Shown: in pieces, positions 18,388 to 26,800 of the stretch | Layout: each line of letters starts with the position of its first letter | Position numbering within the stretch: position 1 is the stretch's first letter | Assembly (NCBI GenBank): GCA_035515795.1 | Contig: DATJAY010000035.1 | Coordinates: 284,048-348,047 of the forward strand | Reading direction: 5' to 3' | Source: Candidatus Acidiferrales bacterium | GTDB taxonomy: Bacteria; Bacteroidota; Ignavibacteria; Kryptoniales; JAKASW01 | Length of the DNA: 64,000 bases | Made by a program: the position numbers and the translations under genes | The notes under the pieces: generated by a model | What the model saw: the letters and a program-made list of their open reading frames with translations, nothing else | The model's database searches: none | Told to the model about the DNA's origin: nothing

Positions 18388-19920
18388 TCATTCTTTCTCG
18401 AGATAAATCTCGCAAGATTCAAAGTTGATTTCCCATCTGTATCCAGGGCGGTTCTCCCACGAATAGTTTTTGCGCATGCCGTCCCACCAATTCTGGTAAC
18501 GGACCGAAACGTCTCCCATGTCAGCTACTATTCGTTCGTATAACGAACTTTCATCAAGTGCAGTTTTGCTAAGGTTGCTAAGTGATTTGAATAATTCGGT
18601 GAGGCCGTTTTTTCGTTCGAAAAGTGCTCGTATCTCATCTCGTTCGGCGGGAGTCACTTTTCCAACTATTTTTTTCGTCGGCGTACCGGTAGAGTTCGGC
18701 TCAGGTTCGAGATTCGAATTTCCGTTATTTTTATTCGTGACCATTAATGGTTCGGCTCCTTTCTTCAATATTCCCAAAATCTCTTTCTGCGTATCAAGTA
18801 CCATCTTTAAGACTTCTAGAACCGACATTTCGGCAAACCCTGTTTTCATAGGGGTAAATGTTCGGTCTGTCTCCTCGATTACAACGAATTCAGATTGTAG
18901 ACCTTCGTTCATTTTGATGGGTATCGGATTTGGATAAATAGTCCCCGCGTGTGGCTCCTTAAAGCGATGCAGAACGGCTAAGGGATCCTCGTAATCTATC
19001 GACGATACATCGTTCACGGTTGCAAAAGCCGGGATGTCTCTTAGAATGCCGAGAAGCTTTCCGGTTGCCGTTCGCTCTTTGTGAGAAGCGACGCACTGTT
19101 GATTCGAAGGGGTGTTGACCTCGTACGTCAGTTTCTTGTTGAGATATATACAACGCAGGCATTGATATGCATCGCATTGTTTGCAAATCGGCGCGTGATC
19201 AAGGCGAAGAAGTTCAGAATTTGGAATATGTATTCCCTTTCCAAGGCTGCCCACAGAATCCTCGGGATTGTCATAGAGAAATCCAGCACAGAGATACAAC
19301 CGGCCATCTGAGCCCACGGTGAGATGCTCGATACCAGCTTCGCAGTTCTTCATCTTGTTCAGAATCAGTCTGTCTGAAAGGAAGTTTAACTCAAAAATTT
19401 TTCCGTGACGATAATAATCTGACACCCTGTCTGCAATATTCAATAATTGTTGATCATAGAGGTTCAGATCAGCTTCGGTAGTTCTCTCCATCCCTACAAT
19501 GCGTAAATTTAGTCGCTGGAAGACCCCCGATAAGCCGAATAAAATATCCTCTAATCGCGCAATCGATTCTATTGGCAAACGAACTATCACATTTCGTCCG
19601 GCATCAAGTCCGAAATCTGCGGCATGATCTATTTCGTCGGATTCAATGACTACGATGCCTTCGGGATATTTCTTGGCAAGCGCCAGAGGGACGATCTTTA
19701 CATGATTCACGCTTTCAATGATGGATCTGTGTTGAGGCGGGGGGGCTGACTTTCCGTAGACAAACTGGACCGTCAAACCGTTGCTGCGGGCGAAATCTAT
19801 CGTGGTCTGCACAGTTGCTTTAGGAATCGGCTCAGGGCTTGATGAGAGGTTTGGGTTGGTATAAAAGCAAAATGAAATGGATGATTTGTCGACTGGGAGA
19901 ATTAGGAATCTCACTGTCAA
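18388..19920 (-). CDS. CXXX-repeat peptide maturase fused to CXXX modification-system protein
   Basis: A 510-residue protein I read as two families joined. Residues 1-350 resemble the CXXX repeat peptide maturase: a TIM-barrel-like region without the radical SAM CX3CX2C, then a SPASM-like cysteine set (Cys193, 211, 246, 249, 254, 257, 276). Residues about 395-417 are a Asn/Pro/Thr-rich linker. Residues 418-510 (VGKVTPAERDEIRALFERKN to WEINFESCEIYL) match my memory of the small CXXX repeat peptide modification system protein, usually a separate gene. The start is TTG 19920, overlapping the radical SAM gene's stop by four bases (TTGA). It probably binds an auxiliary Fe-S cluster and assists peptide modification. 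Family assignment is from motif recognition, not a search. Confidence 0.82.
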   Translation of the reverse strand: MTVRFLILPVDKSSISFCFYTNPNLSSSPEPIPKATVQTTIDFARSNGLTVQFVYGKSAPPPQHRSIIESVNHVKIVPLALAKKYPEGIVVIESDEIDHAADFGLDAGRNVIVRLPIESIARLEDILFGLSGVFQRLNLRIVGMERTTEADLNLYDQQLLNIADRVSDYYRHGKIFELNFLSDRLILNKMKNCEAGIEHLTVGSDGRLYLCAGFLYDNPEDSVGSLGKGIHIPNSELLRLDHAPICKQCDAYQCLRCIYLNKKLTYEVNTPSNQQCVASHKERTATGKLLGILRDIPAFATVNDVSSIDYEDPLAVLHRFKEPHAGTIYPNPIPIKMNEGLQSEFVVIEETDRTFTPMKTGFAEMSVLEVLKMVLDTQKEILGILKKGAEPLMVTNKNNGNSNLEPEPNSTGTPTKKIVGKVTPAERDEIRALFERKNGLTELFKSLSNLSKTALDESSLYERIVADMGDVSVRYQNWWDGMRKNYSWENRPGYRWEINFESCEIYLEKE

Positions 19921-21116
19921 CGCAAATCAATTTGTTTGATATTTGCGGAGCGATCTTGTCCACCCGAAATTTTTCTGAATCGTTCCCAGTAATAATTATT
20001 TGCACGCACTCTCGCCTTGTGCATCTTACAAATGAACACTGCCCGCTGATAGATCGTATCTGAATCCGCTTCATCGTAGTTTAGCCCTTGACACCACGCA
20101 CAACCCCTTGCAACCTCGCACTTGATGCATTCCTCCGAGCTCTGGCTCACCCTGTCAAGAGCAAGAAAGGGGCGAAGCTTATTTTGATCAATGCCTTCGA
20201 AACAATTTCCAATGCAGCGAGGCTTTTGTTTGGCCATGGAATACGGAGCAAACCTGATGCAGGGGTAGAAATCTCCTTTATAATCCACTGCGAGCATTTT
20301 GCCTGCCCCGCACCAATTCTGGTTGTCGCGTACACAATCTAATGGCTGACCGATCGAATCCGAAAAGAAAGTTGCGTTGGCTTTCGTGAAGAGTCTTTGC
20401 AAGAGCACATAGTCCGCGAGCTTGACTAATTGTTCTTCCAAGATCATGTCATCTCCTTCCTGCCAAACATTTTCGAATACGACATTGATGTATACGCTCT
20501 TGATCCCAAGGTCCCAAAGATGAAGAACGCTCTCGAAAATAAACGGCAGGTCGGCGTGGGAGACGGTGACTTTACTGCCCGATCCCGGAAACTGGGAGAG
20601 CCAAAGAGGAACGTTCCGTACCACGTCGGCGTATGAACCCCTCCCGTTCGGATACACTCTTTGCATATCGTGTTTGGGTTGGGAACCATCGATTGTAATC
20701 CCGATACTGAGATGCGTTTTATTCTTCTCAATATACTTTTGGACCTTCGGGTGGTCGTACAGTATGCCGTTGGTGGAGAAACTGAATCGATAACTGTTGA
20801 ACCAGGGGTGAGATTCCTCATACATGCGGCGCTTGATATAGTCGCTGACCTGATCGATTAACTCAATTTCGAGGAAGGGTTCTCCGCCGATGAAATCCCA
20901 GATCACGGATTGTTCGGTGAATATTTGCCGCTCGCGAAGAAGATACTCAACGGTCTGACGGGCGATATCGAAACTCATCCTGTTTTGGTGATTCTTTCCG
21001 TGGAGATAACAGTAACGGCATCTGAGCTGGCAGTCTTCGGTCACAATAAGCGTGACGTTCTTGGCCACCGCTTCGCCCCACGTCTTCGGATTCTTGCCAA
21101 AAATGTAATCCATCAT
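19917..21116 (-). CDS. Radical SAM/SPASM peptide maturase, CXXX-repeat type
   Basis: A 399-residue radical SAM enzyme. Cys29, Cys33 and Cys36 (CQLRCRYCYLHG) would hold the [4Fe-4S] cluster that cleaves S-adenosylmethionine. FIGGEPFLE is the glycine-rich SAM-binding motif, and FSFSTNG and IGITIDGS mark later barrel strands. The C-terminal third is a SPASM domain with about ten cysteines (CVRDNQNWCGAGK, FYPCIRFAP, CIKCEVARGCAWC), as in enzymes that cross-link Cys residues of peptides. It lies 73 bases downstream of the CXXX precursor and overlaps the second maturase, so its substrate is almost certainly that precursor. The chemistry, perhaps thioether formation, is inference. Confidence 0.93.
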   Translation of the reverse strand: MMDYIFGKNPKTWGEAVAKNVTLIVTEDCQLRCRYCYLHGKNHQNRMSFDIARQTVEYLLRERQIFTEQSVIWDFIGGEPFLEIELIDQVSDYIKRRMYEESHPWFNSYRFSFSTNGILYDHPKVQKYIEKNKTHLSIGITIDGSQPKHDMQRVYPNGRGSYADVVRNVPLWLSQFPGSGSKVTVSHADLPFIFESVLHLWDLGIKSVYINVVFENVWQEGDDMILEEQLVKLADYVLLQRLFTKANATFFSDSIGQPLDCVRDNQNWCGAGKMLAVDYKGDFYPCIRFAPYSMAKQKPRCIGNCFEGIDQNKLRPFLALDRVSQSSEECIKCEVARGCAWCQGLNYDEADSDTIYQRAVFICKMHKARVRANNYYWERFRKISGGQDRSANIKQIDLR

Positions 21117-21189
21117 AAATCGAATTCTTCAACGACGACCCGATCAAAAATGGTCTGAAAAAAAACGAATACAAGCGACGTTAGCACAT

Positions 21190-21882
21190 TCAATAACTTG
21201 CAAGCACGCAGCCGGCTGTGCATGTGTATGTGCAGTCAGACGCGCCGCAGCCACCCGAGCAGCCGCTTCCGCAAGACATACTACATGCATTCTTACAACC
21301 ACCCGAGCAAGTGCTGCTGCACCCGACCGCACAACCTCTGCTGCACGTAGACCCGCAAGCGTACGCACAACCCGATACGCACCCACCCTCGCAAGTATCA
21401 TAGCAACCTGTTGTACAATATTGGGAACAACTGCCGGTACAGCTGCCAGTACAGGTACTTCTACAACTGCCAGTACAGTTGCCAGTACAGGTGGTGGAAC
21501 ACGTGCCCGTACAACCGCCAGTACAAGTAGTGGAACAACCACCAGTACAGGTGGTGGAACAACCACCAGTACAGGTATTGTTACAACTGCCGGTACAGGT
21601 CCCGGTACAGGTAGTGGAACAACTGCCCGTGCACGTATTTTTGCATGCCCCAGTACAATCATTCGCACAAGTTGCCTTGCATGCCCCCGTGCAGGTTGTG
21701 GAGCATCCGGTTGTACATGAAGAGGCGCAATCGGCACAAGTGCTTACCGGATTATTTTTTTTGCATGAATCAACTAGAAAGGAAAGACCGAGCACAGCAA
21801 TGCCTGGAAGCACGGTGCCGACAGTGGTGATAAATCGGCGTCGGTCGAGAGTTGAAGATTCGGTACTTTCTTCTGAAGACAT
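21190..21882 (-). CDS. CXXX-repeat RiPP precursor with Tat-like leader
   Basis: A 230-residue protein. ATG 21882 follows AAAAGGAGG with a 9-base spacer; an upstream ATG at 21918 has no such site. Residues 1-40 form a Tat-like export leader: acidic Ser/Glu-rich start, DRRRFITTVG twin-arginine motif and a hydrophobic stretch ending FLVDSC, which could be a lipobox. After a KKNNPVST spacer the rest is Cys at every fourth residue: 41 consecutive cysteines (residues 52-212) without one slip, then one CX4C and two more CX3C steps, ending VLASY. Intervening triplets are mostly TGG, STT, TGS and NNT. With the adjacent radical SAM and maturase genes this is the substrate of a RiPP pathway rather than a metallothionein. 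Confidence 0.92.
   Translation of the reverse strand: MSSEESTESSTLDRRRFITTVGTVLPGIAVLGLSFLVDSCKKNNPVSTCADCASSCTTGCSTTCTGACKATCANDCTGACKNTCTGSCSTTCTGTCTGSCNNTCTGGCSTTCTGGCSTTCTGGCTGTCSTTCTGNCTGSCRSTCTGSCTGSCSQYCTTGCYDTCEGGCVSGCAYACGSTCSRGCAVGCSSTCSGGCKNACSMSCGSGCSGGCGASDCTYTCTAGCVLASY
21247..21729 (-). repeat. Coding minisatellite (12/24-base periods) of the CXXX tract
   Basis: The 41-cysteine tract is built on a 12-base codon period. It is most regular at about 21430-21640, where 24-base units containing CCAGTACAGGTGGTGGAACA recur nearly unchanged. The GGTGGT...ACCACC arms within units are inverted repeats able to fold back. Toward both ends the triplets diverge while the cysteine codons stay, so selection holds the Cys spacing. 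Confidence 0.85.
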
Positions 21883-22164
21883 AGGGGCATACCTCCTTTT
21901 GTCAGAATCAATTACCACATCAACAGGGAAAAGCCAGCGTAATTAATATAGGTAGTTCATAGTGCGTTGTCAAGTTAGATCTACATAGTCTGGTGAGGTT
22001 TCCCTGCCGATGACTCATCAGGGTAATTATCGTCAGAGGCGGAATGAAATCTGCACTTTCGTCTAATCATTCGACTTTAGATAGCACTTGTCAATTCTAT
22101 CCGCGAGCGGTAAATTGTGCTGGAGGAACGAAGCACCATTTAATAACAGAGAGGAGATGCAGAG
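21883..22164. promoter_or_regulatory. Intergenic region between divergent precursor and sugar-dehydrogenase-like genes
   Basis: These 282 bases must hold the promoters of both the minus-strand RiPP operon and the plus-strand T9SS gene. The precursor ribosome-binding site (AGGAGG in minus sense, about 21892-21897) and a GAGAGGAG site before 22165 are visible. I see no clear operator, riboswitch or -35/-10 pair. Confidence 0.4.
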
Positions 22165-23844
22165 ATGTTCCATTTTACGGGGAAAACTATGTACCTGGTT
22201 TTTTTTCTGACGATGTTCATATGCATACCTTGCGTGAATGCACAGCTCAAAGCAAGATATGCCGGTGTTACTTTCAGATTGTTGGGAACGGTGGGCTATA
22301 ACACGGTCCGGATCAAGAGGGACCCCACCTCCGGGAATTTATATGTCCTTCAAAATAACGGCATCATCCAGCGTGTCAACTTCAATTCAGACACCACCGC
22401 AGCAACCCTTACCACGGTTTATCAAACATCGAATCATCATCTCAACGCACCGCTGGGAATGACATTTGGAAGCGACGGGACGATGTATCTGGTTGGAAAC
22501 GACTCGACTACCGTTCTCGGAACGGCGAGCATAGTGAAAGGTATTCCGGTTTCGCCCGGTAGCGAGAATCGGACCTGGAGCATGATTGCGACAACCGTGC
22601 CGTACCCCTACGGCAATGTCTATAACCACAGGATGAGCGGAATTGTTTTGAATCCGACCGGAGATTCCATTTATGTTAATAGTGGAGCGGCCACGGATCA
22701 TGGTGAAGTCGAGAACGGAGGTTACCGCGAATCGGGGTTGACTTCGATAGTATTGAGGCTTCCTATCGACGGAGACAATATCGTACTTCAGAACGACAGA
22801 GACTGGCTCCGATCCAACGGATATCTCTTGTGTGAGGGAATCAGAAATACCTTCGACCTTGCGTATGCAGGCAACGGCGATCTGTTTGGCGTTGAGAATT
22901 CCGGCGACCGCGACGATCCCGAAGAGTTGAACTGGATCAGAGCAGGACATCATTACGGATTTCCCTGGCGGATAAGTACCGACCTTACTCCACAGCAGTT
23001 TACACCTTATGATCCGCACACCGATCCACTGTTAAGTCCCAATGCGTGGGGAGGTGGAAATCTATATAAGACTTTTAGCAACGATACGGCTTATCCGCAA
23101 GCCCCCGACAGTATTACTTTCACCTATCCGATTCCGAGCTACGGGCCCGATGCGGATCACTTTCGCGATACGACGACAGGACAGGTGGAGGATGCGAGCC
23201 AGCTTGGCAAGAAGATATATACATTTACCCCTCATCGGTCGCCGGACGGTATCGTTTTCGATAGAGACTCGTTGCTCGCAGGGAATCTGCAAGGAGGCGG
23301 CTTGGTGATATGTCTTGAGAACTCTGCTCTCATCACAGCACTCGGAGACACGAGTCAGGATTTGCTTCTCGTCGAATTGACAAAAGACAGCGGCAACTAT
23401 TCCGCACACGTGATAAGGCTGGTATCAGGCTTCCTCTCACCTCTTGGTGAGGAACTTGTCGGGAACAAATTGTTTGTCGTCGAAACAGGTTTGAACTACA
23501 ACAACAATTCCCCTAGACTATGGGAAATAACTTTACCTCTGGCGAGTACGACGGCGGTTCGCAAGACCCACAATGCGCAAGAATCTTTTGAGCTGGATCA
23601 GAATTATCCGAATCCATTCAATCCTTCAACCGTGATAAAGTATCAGCTTCCACAAACCAGTTATGTTAGTCTTAAAGTCTACGATGTGCTTGGGAGAGAG
23701 AGGGAGACGTTGGTTAATGCTCGAGAAACCGCAGGAACACATTCGGTCGCATTCAACGCGGCCACCCTGCCGAGTGGAGTTTATTTCTACAAGTTGCAGG
23801 CTGGAGATTACTCATCCGTAAAGAAAGCGATATTGATGAAATAG
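22165..23844 (+). CDS. Secreted sugar-dehydrogenase-like beta-propeller with T9SS sorting domain
   Basis: A 559-residue protein with a signal peptide ending near PCVNAQ. A six-bladed propeller of the soluble PQQ glucose/sorbosone dehydrogenase type runs to about residue 465. Its diagnostic stretch is GIRNTFDLAYAGNGDLFGVE, then DDPEELNWIRAGHHYGFPW. A His in NHRMSG and several Asp/Arg residues are compatible with PQQ binding but were not mapped on a structure. The last 85 residues are a type A sorting domain (QNYPNPFNPSTVIKYQLP, KVYDVLGRERETLVNA, GVYFYKLQAGDYSSVKKAIL). It is divergent from the CXXX cluster. PQQ-dependent oxidation at the cell surface is possible; a structural role is not excluded. 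Confidence 0.9.
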   Translation: MFHFTGKTMYLVFFLTMFICIPCVNAQLKARYAGVTFRLLGTVGYNTVRIKRDPTSGNLYVLQNNGIIQRVNFNSDTTAATLTTVYQTSNHHLNAPLGMTFGSDGTMYLVGNDSTTVLGTASIVKGIPVSPGSENRTWSMIATTVPYPYGNVYNHRMSGIVLNPTGDSIYVNSGAATDHGEVENGGYRESGLTSIVLRLPIDGDNIVLQNDRDWLRSNGYLLCEGIRNTFDLAYAGNGDLFGVENSGDRDDPEELNWIRAGHHYGFPWRISTDLTPQQFTPYDPHTDPLLSPNAWGGGNLYKTFSNDTAYPQAPDSITFTYPIPSYGPDADHFRDTTTGQVEDASQLGKKIYTFTPHRSPDGIVFDRDSLLAGNLQGGGLVICLENSALITALGDTSQDLLLVELTKDSGNYSAHVIRLVSGFLSPLGEELVGNKLFVVETGLNYNNNSPRLWEITLPLASTTAVRKTHNAQESFELDQNYPNPFNPSTVIKYQLPQTSYVSLKVYDVLGRERETLVNARETAGTHSVAFNAATLPSGVYFYKLQAGDYSSVKKAILMK

Positions 23845-23869
23845 AAACTGGAGTTTGGAGGCGTTCACT

Positions 23870-26800
23870 CTACCTCCTCTTCAACAAACATTCTCTCTTT
23901 AATTCTCCTGCGAAATATTCGCACTCGGAGCAGTGAGGCGTTGATGTCGGGAGACTGCCGTCATCAGCCGAAGGATAAGATCCATCGGCTGATTCGATTG
24001 CTTTAATTTTGCGAATCGTGTCTGCGATTTCATTTTCAAAAACTTCGATCTCTTTTCTGGAATATTTTCTTGTTAAGTATTTTCCGGCGCCGCGAGTAAA
24101 AATGATCGTCACGTCAAAGACGTTTTGCTCCGGTTTCAGTTTGCTGCAAAGCGACGCATAAAACCTCATCTGGATTTCGTATTCGGAGTAGATTCTGTCT
24201 AATCCCCTATCCAAACGGTTTGTCTTATAGTCGAAAATATGAAGGCCGTCTTCGTCCTCCGTCACCACGTCAAGCGTTCCCGTAAGATGGTCGTTTCCGA
24301 ATCTTTCAGTTATCGTTTCCTCGAGGTAGAGTTTGCCGGGCCTTAGTATGTTCATTATAGTGTCAAGTCCATTTTTAGAATTCTCGACTATCTGAGCCAA
24401 AAAGTTTTGGGCTTCATCCTTGCGCAATGAACTACCCAGATGCCGGTTTATCGCCTGCTGAGAAACTCTGGTCAACTCGGTATCGTCATGATTATCTTTT
24501 GCCAGAAGGTCGCGCAGGACCGCATGAACCATCTCGCCCTTTACTGTCGAGAGGATCGAATCGTCGTGCTCATCAAGCTGGTTTCCAATCTCGTGCCTCC
24601 GCCCTTTCGTCTCCGGTGTCGGCATCCCGAGACGATATTTGAGAAAATATTTAGTCGGGCAGAGATTGAAGGTCTGCAAGACGGTGGCTGAATATATTTC
24701 GCTGTCGATATCAGCAGGAATAGAGGCAAGAAAAATTTCAACCGGTTTCGTAGTACTTAGAATTCCTCCGGCGCGGGTTTTTTTCATCACTGAAGAATTT
24801 ATTTCCATGGGAAATTCCTGAGAGTGAACACGCACCTTACCGTTTGGGAATCCATAATAGCCGGACGGAGGCAAAGAGGAAACATCAAAGGATTTAGAGA
24901 TTATCTCGGTAAATGAATATACGCCCTTTGAGTTTGGCTTCTTAGGAGCCGTAGTTAGAATGAGCCTGTCCATCGCGCGCGTGCAAGCGACGTAAAACAG
25001 CCGGGCGATTTCCGCCTGCTCATTTTGCCGCTCGAATCGCTGGTAAAGCGACATCTCAGGAGGAACTTCATTAGAAATGAACGGTAGCACACCTATCTGA
25101 TCATTAGCGATAAGGCTCTGCCTTCGTGTGGTTGTCGCTTCACAAAACGGCACAATGACCACGGGAAATTCGAGCCCTTTCGCAGCGTGAACAGTCATTA
25201 TTTTTACGACGTCCGCCGTCTCTTCAACGATAGCCTGTCCTTCGCGCACGGTTTCCTTCAGGTACTTCAACCTCTCGACAAAATCATAAAGGTTATTGAA
25301 ACCTCTTCCCTCAAACTCACGTGCGACGCCAAGCAACTTTTTCATATTCGCAATTCGCTGCTCACCGGTCGCCGAAAGCCGGTAAGCCCCGAGCCATCCC
25401 GTCCGTTCGAGAATTCGATTGATTAACTGCGGAATAGTAAGACGGTGTGCAAGCTGGATCTCGTCGACCAGCACAGATGAGGCATATCTCACTTCATCGG
25501 AGGCACCTTCCGTTCGAGCAAATGATTCAAACCTCTCAAACAGCGTTTCCCCGTCGACCAAAGAAACCTTAAACAGTTCGTCATCCGATACCCCGAAGAA
25601 GGGTGAGCGGAGAACCGTCAACAGGCCGATATCCGAGTTGTTATCCAGGAGAAAAGTCAGGTAGTTCGTAAGATCGAAAATTTCCTGGGCGGAATAAAAT
25701 CCGATTCCCGAGGTCACCGAATACGGTACGTTCTTTTTGTTAAGGGCCTCTTCGAGAATCTCGAGCCGCGAGCGGCTCCTCAGAAGTATGGCGATGTCTC
25801 CGTATTTGATTTTCCTGGTTTCTTCGTTCAGCTTGACATCTCTCACGGTTTCGTTTCTAACAATCATCTCATTAATTCGCGAGGCGACAAACAATGCCTG
25901 TTGCTCACTTGTGCTAAATTCAGAGGAGGAATCGACATTTGAGTCATCCTCGGACATTTCGTCCTTCTTGTTTTCACGTGCCAGGAAAATCTCAACGGCA
26001 GGTTCCGCTCCGTTCGGCCGTCCCGCAATTAGCGGTTTGTATTCCGTTTGAAAAGGCGAAGGCAATCCGATTGTACCGAGGACTCGATCTTGCGTTATGG
26101 CTTTTCCGGAAGGGATCCATTCGGACGAAAAGATTTTGTTCACGAAGGATGCAAGCTCGGTGTTCATGCGAAAACTCTCGAGAAGAGGAATCGCAGCACC
26201 TTTTTTTAGGCCAGAAATTTGTGTTTCCGCCCGGATCGAGACTTCGACCTGGGCATTGCGGAAGCGATAGATCGACTGTTTCGGATCGCCGACGACAAAG
26301 AGTTTCGTTTCGCCCGAGAAGTTGTCGATGAGATTCAGAAAAATATCGTACTGCAGAAAATTTGTGTCCTGGAATTCATCGACCATGATGTGTTTGAATC
26401 GCGATGTAAGTGTGGTGCGGACACTTTGATTCTCGCGCAGCAGGTGCATCGTCTTGATTTGCAGGTCGTCGAAGTCGAGAGCGCTTATGGCAAACTTCTT
26501 TCTGTCGTAATGCTCAACACTCTTCTCAAATAAGTCCAATAATGTCTGCAGAAGTTGAAAATAATCCTTGATTGTTTTTCGGTCTAAAGAGAATTGAGAG
26601 AGAGATTCTTGGGCGACTTTAAGAATCAAAATGGCGACATCCGATGAATAGGTCGGACCATCGACTATTGTTGCTTCTCGTTTTCGTGGATTGCCTTCTT
26701 TCGTCAGAATTTTCCGAAGGAGAACCGTGAGCGGGTTTAAAACATCTCCATCATCCCCGAAAGATCCCTCCATCTCTTTTATTTCAGCCGTGAGGTTGCC

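Noticed and set aside
21190-21729. CRISPR array or non-coding satellite
   Set aside because: The repeat is a continuous coding frame with a conserved Cys codon every 12 bases, and there are no unique spacers of constant length.
21190-21882. Metallothionein or disulfide-rich structural protein
   Set aside because: Spacing is CX3C throughout, not the CXC/CXXC pattern of metallothioneins, and two dedicated peptide-maturase genes lie beside it.
21421-21946. Long open frames on the plus strand opposite the CXXX gene
   Set aside because: Their low-complexity Thr/Gly/Val/Pro composition is the expected mirror of the repeat; they have no ribosome-binding site or recognisable domain.
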